From CAG-103 sp048217285 (GTDB taxonomy: Bacteria > Bacillota > Clostridia > Oscillospirales > Oscillospiraceae): a stretch of DNA of 5,269 nt. The notes beneath the pieces were generated by a model. The model did not search any database. It was not told the DNA's origin and was given only the letters and a program-made list of their open reading frames with translations. The stretch lies in assembly GCA_048217285.1 (NCBI GenBank), contig DBFWVW010000045.1, positions 1 to 5,269 of the forward strand. The letters run 5' to 3'. Of this stretch, positions 1 to 5,245 are shown one piece after another. The first letter of the stretch is position 1. Every line of letters begins with the position of its first letter. The translations under genes were made by a program, and so were the position numbers.

Positions 1-222
1 CGGAACCTTGTTGCGGCCGTAGCCGGTGCCGATGAGGTAAGCGAGCTCCTTGGAGTCCTTCAGGCCAACCTTGCCGCAGACTTCTTCCATCGCCGCGATC
101 GCGGACTGCTCCGCGTTGATCTTGCTGCGGATCGTCGTGTCAGCGCACATTTTGCCGTTCTCGTCGAGAATAACTGCCTTCGTGTAGGTGGAACCTACGT
201 CGCATCCGCCAAAGTATTTCAT
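1..222 (-). CDS. 2-hydroxyacyl-CoA dehydratase activator (BadF/BadG/BcrA/BcrD-type ATPase), N-terminal part
   Basis: Only the first 74 codons are present; the gene runs off the left edge of the window. The protein begins MKYFGGCDVGSTYTKAVILD, which holds the phosphate-1 loop of the acetate kinase/Hsp70/actin fold (DVGSTYTK, residues 8-15). Residues 65-70 read GTGYGR, a motif typical of this family. Members such as HgdC form a homodimer with one bridging [4Fe-4S] cluster and use ATP hydrolysis to push an electron into the dehydratase; the cluster cysteines would lie beyond the window. The ATG is preceded by an AAGGAAAGGA ribosome binding site about 10 nt upstream. It lies 34 nt after the 594-aa dehydratase subunit gene, so it is very likely its last or later operon partner. 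In many characterised operons the activator comes first; here it follows both subunits. The family call is firm; the specific substrate system is not known. Confidence 0.93.
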   Translation of the reverse strand, partial: MKYFGGCDVGSTYTKAVILDENGKMCADTTIRSKINAEQSAIAAMEEVCGKVGLKDSKELAYLIGTGYGRNKVP

Positions 223-256
223 AGTATCTGTATCCTTTCCTTCAAATCAAAAACGT

Positions 257-2041
257 TTACATACACACGTCGTCCGCGAAGTCAAGCAGACTCTCGTCGA
301 TCGGCGTGGCGTGCATGACGGTGTCCATGTAGCTGGAGACCATGTCGCGCATGGAGCGGCGCGAAACGGTGCGCGGGTCCATCAGGTCGTGCGGGATCCA
401 GATCAGGTGCAGACCCAGCTCGCGGCCCTGCTCGTCGAGCAGACCCTGGACGGTGGCCATGTTCTTGCACGCAACGTGCTGCCACATGATGACGATGCTC
501 GTATTCCAGGCTTCGCACTGACGCCAGAGCTCCGTGACGACGTTGTGATAACCGCCGTTGGTGTGGCGGCGCATGACCATGCGCTCGTACAGGCGGGCCA
601 TGTCGCGCAGCGCCTCGGTCTCATCGGTGGTGTTGAGGTGCTTGGTGTAGTTGAGCGATTCCATTTCAACGAGCACGTTGATGCCCCAGCTGTTGGCCAG
701 CCAGTTGGAGAAGTTGGCGTAGTAGTGCGGGGGGCAGCTCCAGGTGATGGCGCGATAGCGCATCTTGTTACGCCAGGCCTGCTCCTTATTCTTGTACGCC
801 TTAAGGAGGATCTTGTTGACCTTCTCGCAGGACTTGATGGTACGCGGATCAAGGCCGCCGTCCATCTCGTAGCACCACTTGCGGAACAGCTCGTAGGTCG
901 GGCCGATCAGCTGCGGATAAGCGGTCTTGTTGATCTCCCACTTCTGCAGCTCGTAGTCGGTCTCGGTGTTGAAGCGCTTCATTGCGGTGAAGTAAGAATC
1001 CCAGTTCCACTTCTCTCCGGTCTGCTTCTCGATGAAGCGGATGCACGCCTTGACGTCTTCCACAGCGGCGTCGAGCGTCAACTCGTCCTCGTAGCGGACA
1101 GGGAAGCACAGGTGATGCACCGGGATATCGGGGAAGCGGCGGGCGAAGTAGCTGGATGCCATGACGGAACCGTCACACGGCATGGAGCTGGAGATGTAGC
1201 AGCTGCCCAGATGCGGCAGAGCGTCGATGACGAGCGCGCCGCACTCGGACGTCGGAACCGGGCAGGTATCGGCCGGGAGACCGAAGGACTCGACGGCGTC
1301 GATGTACGGGATGCAGGTCAGCTGGTCAAGCTCGGAGACCAGGAACACCGGCAGCAGCTGGTGCGGGATGCCATACAGGGTCGGGAAGCCCGCCATGATC
1401 TGCGCCATGGTCATCTCGTCGATCAGAACGAGCTTGCTGTTGAGCTCCTCGCTGTTGCCGTTGCGTCTGTCGCCCTTGGCAAGAATGACAAGGTTCTCGG
1501 CGACGTAGCGGTAGATGCAGTAGGTAAGCTCATGGCTCATGCGCAGGTTGGAGCCGCGCAGGCCGAGGAGGTTCTTGTCCATGAAGCTATGGCAGCAGAA
1601 GTAAGACACCATCCAGCGATAGTACAGCGTCTGGTTCATAGCCGGGATCAGGTCCTTGGAGAAGGCCATGAGCAGCATACCCCACAGACGAGCCCATTCA
1701 TAGAAGTCATAGACCGTGTCCTTGATGCCGCGCCACTCACGACGCACGGTGCACATGGCGCCGTCGCGATACAGGCGGCCGAGGTGACGCTCACCGTTGA
1801 GGATGAGGTCGATCTTATCCTTCATAGAGGCAGCCGCGAAGGCCTGATACTCTTCTTTGATACGGTCACGGTCGGAAATAAGAATGTTCTTCCAGCCCTC
1901 ACCGAACTTTTTCCAGTCGGTCGCCTTGAACATGTCCCAGAAGATGCCGCCGACTTCTTTCAGGTTCTTGCCCTGCGCGGCCCAGTCAATGTTGTCTTTT
2001 GCCTTGAAGAATTTCGGATTGGGATATTTCACCTTGCCCAT
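257..2041 (-). CDS. 2-hydroxyacyl-CoA dehydratase / benzoyl-CoA reductase family subunit, large form with N-terminal extension (594 aa)
   Basis: This is one subunit of an Fe-S dehydratase of the HgdAB/FldBC/HadBC and BcrBC superfamily. These enzymes dehydrate 2-hydroxyacyl-CoA by a ketyl radical mechanism or reduce aromatic acyl-CoA. The family core starts only near residue 200. C260-x6-C267-G corresponds to the usual CSYVKSCLG-like element, and MPCDGS (C289) to the second conserved Cys-Asp. The C-terminal HVACKNM segment (C525) is followed by LIWIPHDLMDPR, matching the third cysteine and the closing strand. C260, C289 and C525 are the likely cluster ligands, by inference from the pattern. 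Residues 1 to about 190 are an extension rich in Trp, Tyr and charged residues, with no motif I recognise; family members are usually about 370-440 aa. The ATG overlaps the upstream stop codon (TAATG) and has an AAAGGGG site 9 nt away, so translational coupling with the 398-aa subunit is likely. Substrate unknown. Confidence 0.88.
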   Translation of the reverse strand: MGKVKYPNPKFFKAKDNIDWAAQGKNLKEVGGIFWDMFKATDWKKFGEGWKNILISDRDRIKEEYQAFAAASMKDKIDLILNGERHLGRLYRDGAMCTVRREWRGIKDTVYDFYEWARLWGMLLMAFSKDLIPAMNQTLYYRWMVSYFCCHSFMDKNLLGLRGSNLRMSHELTYCIYRYVAENLVILAKGDRRNGNSEELNSKLVLIDEMTMAQIMAGFPTLYGIPHQLLPVFLVSELDQLTCIPYIDAVESFGLPADTCPVPTSECGALVIDALPHLGSCYISSSMPCDGSVMASSYFARRFPDIPVHHLCFPVRYEDELTLDAAVEDVKACIRFIEKQTGEKWNWDSYFTAMKRFNTETDYELQKWEINKTAYPQLIGPTYELFRKWCYEMDGGLDPRTIKSCEKVNKILLKAYKNKEQAWRNKMRYRAITWSCPPHYYANFSNWLANSWGINVLVEMESLNYTKHLNTTDETEALRDMARLYERMVMRRHTNGGYHNVVTELWRQCEAWNTSIVIMWQHVACKNMATVQGLLDEQGRELGLHLIWIPHDLMDPRTVSRRSMRDMVSSYMDTVMHATPIDESLLDFADDVCM

Positions 2042-3237
2042 TACTCGGCGCCCCTTTCTCTCTGGATTTTCTTGATCTCGAGGCTTTCCACGAATGCCTG
2101 CACGCGCGTGCGGAGCTGACCCGAGTAGCCGTTGTTATACACACGGTCGATACTCAGCACCGGCCAGCCGTACTCGGTGTTCATGACGTAGCTTGCCAGC
2201 GCACGCTCGAAGCCCCAGTAGTCGCAGTACTTCATCTGCTCATAGATGATGCCGTCGGCATTGTACTCACGTGCCAGACGGTCAGCCGTCTCGCGGCGCT
2301 GGTGCACCTTCTCATCGGACATGTAACGAGCGCACTCGCTGGTCTCCATGTAGTGGCGGCAGATCTGACGCAGGACGTCTTCCTCGTCGTTGAGCTTGAT
2401 GACCTCGCGGCCCGGTGTGCTGCCGAAGCAGTAACGGTCGGACACGACGAGCGCGCCGCAGCCCTCGATGAGCTTCGTCAGGCTGGGATCGTCGATCTCG
2501 CTGCCGACGATGGCAACGCGGGCACGGTACGGGCTCTTAGTGTCCGGCTTGCGCTTTTTGAGCTCGGCGAGCGTCTCGCGCAGGTAGGGCAGGATGAGCG
2601 CCTTCGGGCAGGTGTAGCTCACGAGGTTGAGGATGTGGAACTCATAGCCCGTGATGACGGGGTTCTCGGCCTTACGCATCTGGCCGATTTCAGTGATGAT
2701 CTCGCAGACCTCGTTGTGCTCGGCGACTGCCTTGCGCAGCGCCTCGTCGGAGGTGTCAACGCCAAAGGTCTCGGTCAGACGGTTGAGCACGTGCTCGCGC
2801 ATCTGCGTGGTGTAGGAGTCGATGTAATAATCGGTCACCTTGAACGGCATGTCAGTGTGCGTGACGAAGAATTTCTCCTTGTTGTTCACGTGCAGGACTT
2901 CAAAGTGTTCCATGGCGCGGTTCATGGCCGAGCAGGCATCCACGCCGATCATCGCATCCAGGAACTGATAGCCCCCCTCGATCGCGCGCTCGACCAGCGC
3001 ACGCGCAAAGTCACAGGTATAGTTGGACATGTAGTAGGTTGCAATATCCAGCGAACCGGTCTTAGGTGCTCTGAGTCGCACGGAGATGCAGTTGTCTACA
3101 TTGAGAAGGACCTCCGGAATGTGGTAGCAGGTGTAGCCGAGGACGATGCTGCCGTCCGCCTGAGCCTGCCGAACCAACTCGTTGTTGGCGTCTTCCAGAA
3201 GGTTTTCAAAGTAGATCAGATGCTTCAGATCTTTCAA
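2041..3237 (-). CDS. 2-hydroxyacyl-CoA dehydratase / benzoyl-CoA reductase family subunit (398 aa), TTG start
   Basis: This is the first gene of the dehydratase operon and has normal length for the HgdB/FldC/BcrC-like family. Visible family elements are YTCYHIPEVLL (residues 35-45, like the usual YxPxELI segment), SNYTCDFAR with C75, DAMIGVDACSAMNR with C102, and EQMKYCDYW with C338 near the C-terminus. C75, C102 and C338 are the expected three cysteine ligands of a [4Fe-4S] cluster, by family analogy. The start is TTG: it sits 6 nt after a strong GGAAGGGG ribosome binding site (plus-strand 3244-3251), and the next in-frame ATG lies far into the conserved region. Its stop overlaps the ATG of the 594-aa gene by one base, so the two products should be made in step and assemble together. 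A promoter and palindromic operator lie immediately upstream. Which of the two subunits binds substrate cannot be told here. Confidence 0.9.
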   Translation of the reverse strand: MKDLKHLIYFENLLEDANNELVRQAQADGSIVLGYTCYHIPEVLLNVDNCISVRLRAPKTGSLDIATYYMSNYTCDFARALVERAIEGGYQFLDAMIGVDACSAMNRAMEHFEVLHVNNKEKFFVTHTDMPFKVTDYYIDSYTTQMREHVLNRLTETFGVDTSDEALRKAVAEHNEVCEIITEIGQMRKAENPVITGYEFHILNLVSYTCPKALILPYLRETLAELKKRKPDTKSPYRARVAIVGSEIDDPSLTKLIEGCGALVVSDRYCFGSTPGREVIKLNDEEDVLRQICRHYMETSECARYMSDEKVHQRRETADRLAREYNADGIIYEQMKYCDYWGFERALASYVMNTEYGWPVLSIDRVYNNGYSGQLRTRVQAFVESLEIKKIQRERGAE

Positions 3238-3243
3238 ATGTTT

Positions 3244-3251
3244 CCCCTTCC
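3244..3251 (-). promoter_or_regulatory. Shine-Dalgarno sequence supporting the TTG start
   Basis: The minus strand reads GGAAGGGG here, followed by six bases and then TTG at 3237-3235. No in-frame ATG lies nearby, so this site decides the start of the 398-aa subunit. Confidence 0.8.
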
Positions 3252-3275
3252 TTCCTGATGTTTGTTGTTTCCGAC

Positions 3276-3290
3276 TCTGGTATTACCAGA
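3276..3290. promoter_or_regulatory. Operator A: FadR/GntR-type palindrome at the dehydratase operon promoter
   Basis: TCTGGTATTACCAGA is a perfect 15-bp palindrome centred on 3283. Its core fits the TNGTNNNACNA pattern bound by FadR-subfamily GntR proteins. It begins a few bases downstream of the predicted operon start site, a position where bound repressor would block transcription. The divergent regulator at 3460 is the obvious candidate to bind it. The site is seen directly; the binding protein is inferred. Confidence 0.82.
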
Positions 3291-3300
3291 ATTCAGCATT

Positions 3301-3329
3301 ATCATATAGCAGTGCGCATGAAAAAGCAA
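3301..3329 (-). promoter_or_regulatory. Predicted sigma-70 type promoter of the dehydratase operon
   Basis: On the minus strand, -35 TTGCTT (3329-3324) and -10 TATGAT (3306-3301) are separated by 17 bp. The -10 matches consensus at 5 of 6 positions and the -35 only at 3 of 6. Transcription would start near 3294, just before operator A, leaving a leader of about 57 nt to the TTG codon. Confidence 0.55.
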
Positions 3330-3379
3330 TGATATGTGTCTCAATTTTAACATTTTCGGAACTATGCCGACATTTGCAC

Positions 3380-3408
3380 TTGACAGTCCGTCAAAATGAT
3401 GGTAAATT
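3380..3408 (+). promoter_or_regulatory. Predicted promoter of the GntR regulator gene (perfect -35, extended -10)
   Basis: TTGACA (3380-3385) is a perfect -35. After 17 bp comes TAAATT (3403-3408), preceded by TGG, which gives an extended -10. The start would be near 3415, placing operator B at about +10 to +22. The -35 also forms half of a short inverted repeat, TTGAC-N5-GTCAA (3380-3394). Confidence 0.65.
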
Positions 3409-3423
3409 CAGATACGAAAATAC

Positions 3424-3436
3424 TTGGTAATACCAA
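3424..3436. promoter_or_regulatory. Operator B: FadR/GntR-type palindrome in the regulator gene leader
   Basis: TTGGTAATACCAA is a perfect 13-bp palindrome centred on 3430, just downstream of the predicted start of the regulator gene. Its central base makes it the inverse of operator A. The two centres are 147 bp apart, about 14 turns of B-DNA. It suggests negative autoregulation, possibly with looping to operator A. Confidence 0.82.
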
Positions 3437-3459
3437 ATACATTTCAGGGGTTGGATACG

Positions 3460-4179
3460 ATGGGATTCGACAAGATCGAGGCAGTTTCGCTCACGGATCA
3501 GTTCGTTCAGAAAATTGAGAGCATGATCATTTCCGGGGAGCTGATGCCCGGTGATCAGCTGCCGCCGGCGCGGGAGCTGAGCGCGCGCATGGGTGTGAGC
3601 CGTCCGGTGATCTCGGCCGGTCTGATCGAGCTGGAGAAGATGGGCTTTGTGGAGATCGTGACGCGCCAGGGCGTGTATGTCAGCGATTACCGCAAGACCG
3701 GCTCGCTCGATACGCTCACGGCGCTGCTGAATTATAACGGCGGGGTCATGCGTGACGATGAGGTGCGCTCGCTCATGGAAGTGCGCAGTGCAAACGAGTG
3801 CCTGTGTATGAAGCTGGTGGTCGAGCGCGCCACGCAGGAGGAGCTGGATGGGCTTGCGCCTTTGCTGGATGCGATCAAGGACGCAAAAACCGATCAGGAT
3901 GCCGCTGAAGCGACATTCCAGTTCCATCACGCGCTGAGCGTCTTGTCACGCAATGCGTTTTTGCCGCTGCTGTATAACTCCATCCATGGCTACGGTATGC
4001 ACTTCTGGAGTCTGTATCGAGAGCGTTATGGCGCCAACCGGCTGTATCAGAACAAGTTGGAGCTCTACCGCGCGCTGCTCGACCGCGATGCCGAGCACGC
4101 ACAAGCGTTCACTTCCGATATGCTTGACGGGATTGCCAACGGAACGTTCTCACTTTATAGTCATCCCAACCAGACGTAA
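3460..4179 (+). CDS. GntR family transcriptional regulator, FadR subfamily (FCD-type ligand domain)
   Basis: This 239-aa protein has an N-terminal winged helix-turn-helix (about residues 8-75). Typical GntR features include MPGDQLPPARELSARMGVSR (29-48), a recognition-helix region ISAGLIELEKMGF (51-63) and the wing TRQGVYVSD (68-76). A helical FCD-like domain follows (about 102-228), with FHHALSVLSRN (155-165) as its landmark. The metal ligands usual in FCD proteins appear degraded: the Asp four residues before H156 is T152, and the later histidines are not at their expected places. The ligand may therefore bind without a metal, as acyl-CoA does in E. coli FadR; that is inference. I chose the ATG at 3460, with AGGGG 9 nt upstream, over the in-frame TTG at 3424, which lies inside operator B. 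It is divergent from the dehydratase operon and is probably its ligand-responsive repressor. The likely effector is a pathway CoA ester or acid, not determinable here. Confidence 0.92.
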   Translation: MGFDKIEAVSLTDQFVQKIESMIISGELMPGDQLPPARELSARMGVSRPVISAGLIELEKMGFVEIVTRQGVYVSDYRKTGSLDTLTALLNYNGGVMRDDEVRSLMEVRSANECLCMKLVVERATQEELDGLAPLLDAIKDAKTDQDAAEATFQFHHALSVLSRNAFLPLLYNSIHGYGMHFWSLYRERYGANRLYQNKLELYRALLDRDAEHAQAFTSDMLDGIANGTFSLYSHPNQT

Positions 4180-4191
4180 CGCAGCGCATGA

Positions 4192-4226
4192 AAAAGCCGC
4201 AGGGCCCGATGGGCCCTGCGGCTTTT
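4192..4226. terminator. Strong intrinsic terminator after the GntR gene, probably bidirectional
   Basis: A perfect 16-bp stem (4192-4207 with 4211-4226) with a 3-nt GAT loop starts 12 nt after the regulator stop codon. Its GC-rich core is flanked by A and T runs on both sides. It can end plus-strand transcripts of the regulator gene and any minus-strand transcript arriving from 4230-4600. Confidence 0.9.
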
Positions 4227-4350
4227 GACCGCCGGCTAGGGAAGAAGAGGTGTAACAGATCGGATCATAACCGGCGACCGGTACCTGCGCGTGTAAGGGT
4301 GGCCACACGCTGGGCGCCGGGGATTGTACACAGCAGATGACTGTCCTACT

Positions 4351-4363
4351 GTGGTATTACCAC
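4351..4363. promoter_or_regulatory. Operator C: FadR/GntR-type palindrome in the gene-free region
   Basis: GTGGTATTACCAC is a perfect 13-bp palindrome centred on 4357, with the same nine-base core (GGTATTACC) and orientation as operator A. It lies just downstream of a candidate minus-strand promoter, the same geometry as operator A. The regulator encoded at 3460-4179 is the presumed binder. Confidence 0.75.
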
Positions 4364-4376
4364 GTGGCGCGACATC

Positions 4377-4405
4377 ATCGTAACCCGAATTCCCGCAGAT
4401 GGCAA
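4377..4405 (-). promoter_or_regulatory. Candidate minus-strand promoter next to operator C
   Basis: On the minus strand, TTGCCA (4405-4400, 5 of 6 matches) and TACGAT (4382-4377, 4 of 6) are separated by 17 bp. The start would be near 4370, putting operator C at about +8 to +20. There is no downstream gene with a ribosome binding site. The call relies on spacing and on the analogy with operator A. Confidence 0.33.
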
Positions 4406-4497
4406 GCGGAAAATGCGAAATTGACAAATTATCAGCAAAGTGTTTCTGCCTGACGATTGAAAACTATGAAAAACGCAGAATTCACACGTGCGCTTTC

Positions 4498-4510
4498 TTG
4501 GTAATACCAA
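4498..4510. promoter_or_regulatory. Operator D: FadR/GntR-type palindrome in the gene-free region
   Basis: TTGGTAATACCAA is centred on 4504 and is identical to operator B, including flanking bases (CTTGGTAATACCAAAT in both). Its centre lies 147 bp from operator C. No good plus-strand promoter is visible at the matching position: TTGAAA at 4457 lacks a clear -10. Confidence 0.78.
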
Positions 4511-4547
4511 ATGACCAAATGGAAAGGTGAAAATTCCGCAAGCACGC

Positions 4548-4580
4548 AAAAGCCCCGCTGCAGTCTGCGCTGCGGCGGGG
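4548..4580 (-). terminator. Intrinsic terminator of the Rrf2 regulator gene
   Basis: An 11-bp GC-rich stem with one G-U pair (4553-4563 with 4570-4580) and a 6-nt loop lies 26 bp past the Rrf2 stop codon. On the minus strand it is followed by a short T run (4551-4548). The plus-strand side has no proper T tract. Confidence 0.72.
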
Positions 4581-4606
4581 TCTTGTATGTGAAACACATG
4601 ACCGTG

Positions 4607-5044
4607 TCAGATGACGTAGTCATTCGCGGCGCGCGCCGTCTGTTGCTCGAGCAGATCCTGAAGCGTGATGCCGTCGAGATAGTTGCGTATGACCCGCTCC
4701 AGCCCTTCCCACATGGGCAGGGTGGCGCACTCTCCGCAGCGCGGGCAAGCGTTCGGGTGCTGCTCGAGACAGGCGACAGGCGCAAGCCCGCCTTCGGTCA
4801 GACGCAGGATCTCGCCGACGGTATAGTCCCGCGGCGCGCGTGCCAGCCGGTAGCCGCCCTGATAGCCGCGTGTTGTGCGCAGAATGTCCGATTTACCCAG
4901 CATGGGCACGATCTGCTCCAGATATTTTTTCGAGATCTCCTGCCGTCGCGCGATGTCCTTGAGCGCGACATAGCCGTCGCCCTGATGTGCTGCCAAATCG
5001 AGCATCATGCGCAGGGCATATCGGCCTTTTGTAGATATTTTCAT
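4607..5044 (-). CDS. Rrf2 family transcriptional regulator (IscR/CymR-like) with four clustered cysteines
   Basis: The protein has 145 residues, normal for Rrf2 regulators. It starts with the typical MKISTKGRYALRMMLDLA, followed by a winged helix-turn-helix with IARRQEISKKYLEQIVPML (31-49) and the wing TTRGYQGGYRLAR (57-69). The C-terminal half has C92-x7-C100-x2-C103-x2-C106 followed by ATLPMWEGL. This resembles the [2Fe-2S]-binding loop of IscR (three Cys plus His in E. coli), with one additional cysteine, so sensing of Fe-S status, redox or nitrosative stress is plausible but unproven. Some family members such as CymR sense cysteine metabolism through partner proteins instead. The ATG is set by AAAGGGGGG 6 nt upstream. 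The gene appears monocistronic, with its own promoter (5073-5101) and terminator. No iscS or cys genes are visible, so the target cannot be named. An insertion sequence starts about 30 bp behind its -35 element. Confidence 0.9.
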   Translation of the reverse strand: MKISTKGRYALRMMLDLAAHQGDGYVALKDIARRQEISKKYLEQIVPMLGKSDILRTTRGYQGGYRLARAPRDYTVGEILRLTEGGLAPVACLEQHPNACPRCGECATLPMWEGLERVIRNYLDGITLQDLLEQQTARAANDYVI

Positions 5045-5072
5045 GGGTAGCCCCCCTTTGCAACATACTACA

Positions 5073-5101
5073 ATAATAACATATACTTACTAGGTTTTCA
5101 A
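5073..5101 (-). promoter_or_regulatory. Predicted promoter of the Rrf2 gene, extended -10
   Basis: Minus-strand TTGAAA (5101-5096) and TATTAT (5078-5073) are 17 bp apart, and TGT precedes the -10. Both hexamers match consensus at 5 of 6 positions. The start is near 5066. TACTA-type repeats at 5065-5070 and 5087-5092 flank the -10 with a 22-bp period and could be an autoregulatory site; that is speculative. Confidence 0.7.
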
Positions 5102-5172
5102 GCGGTTTCTGATGAGTCCGAAGAAAGACAGTGTAGGACTACAATACATGTTGGACAATTGAAGAAAAAGCT

Positions 5173-5201
5173 ATGAGAAATATGGTCTCATGGGTTATAG
5201 T
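5173..5201 (+). promoter_or_regulatory. Candidate internal transposase promoter
   Basis: ATGAGA (5173-5178, 4 of 6) and TATAGT (5196-5201, 5 of 6) are separated by 17 bp. The start would be near 5208, after the left arm of the inverted repeat at 5179-5189, so this transcript would not contain that arm. Confidence 0.4.
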
Positions 5202-5241
5202 TAAGTTACCACACCAAACCAGCCCGAAAGGAGACCATATT
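5179..5241 (+). repeat. 11-bp inverted repeat overlapping the transposase ribosome binding site
   Basis: AATATGGTCTC (5179-5189) is perfectly complementary to GAGACCATATT (5231-5241), with 41 nt between. The right arm covers the GAG of the Shine-Dalgarno AAAGGAG (5227-5233). In RNA it would mask the ribosome binding site of the transposase. Confidence 0.65.
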
Positions 5242-5245
5242 CCTC

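Larger units (their letters stand above)
4227..4547. other. Gene-free intergenic region with two orphan operators and local hairpins
   Basis: About 320 bp without a credible coding sequence: the short open frames cross the operators and lack ribosome binding sites. It holds operators C and D, a candidate minus-strand promoter (4377-4405), and small hairpins at 4270-4282 (ACCGG-CGA-CCGGT) and 4289-4310 (GCGTGT with ACACGC around a 10-nt loop). A second weak minus-strand promoter candidate is TCGTCA-17-GATAAT (4456-4428). A plus-strand TTGACA at 4421 has no fitting -10. A minus-strand transcript starting near 4370 would end at the 4226-4192 terminator after about 180 nt. It may be a remnant control region or a small RNA gene. 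Confidence 0.5.

Noticed and set aside
188..2119. A 643-codon plus-strand open frame antisense to the 594-aa dehydratase subunit
   Set aside because: Its product is low-complexity (Val, Ala, His, Asp, Arg rich) with no recognisable domain, and the opposite strand encodes a clear family protein with a ribosome binding site. It is a mirror effect of GC-rich codon use.
2302..3258. A 318-codon plus-strand open frame antisense to the 398-aa subunit
   Set aside because: Same mirror effect: the composition is biased and the opposite strand carries conserved cysteine motifs.
3424..3459. An upstream in-frame TTG that would extend the GntR regulator by 12 residues
   Set aside because: The TTG is part of operator B and has no ribosome binding site, whereas the ATG at 3460 has AGGGG at a good distance.
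3391..3930. A minus-strand open frame of 179 codons across the GntR gene
   Set aside because: It runs antisense to the conserved winged helix, has no family resemblance, and crosses the divergent promoter.
3314..4197. A 14-bp exact repeat GCGCATGAAAAAGC at 3314-3327 and 4184-4197
   Set aside because: One copy belongs to the terminator flank and the other to the dehydratase promoter spacer. The offset (870) does not match the operator pair offset (1074), so chance is the simplest explanation.
4236..4785. Short minus-strand frames in the gene-free region (63, 83 and 117 codons)
   Set aside because: They lack ribosome binding sites, cross operators or the terminator, and overlap one another in different frames.
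4511..5050. A plus-strand open frame starting right after operator D
   Set aside because: It has no ribosome binding site, passes through the Rrf2 terminator hairpin and runs antisense to the whole Rrf2 gene.
5109..5146. CTGATGAGTCC followed later by GGAC, resembling a hammerhead ribozyme core
   Set aside because: The GGAC is followed by TACAA rather than the required GAAA element, and no stems I and III with a cleavage triplet can be drawn.
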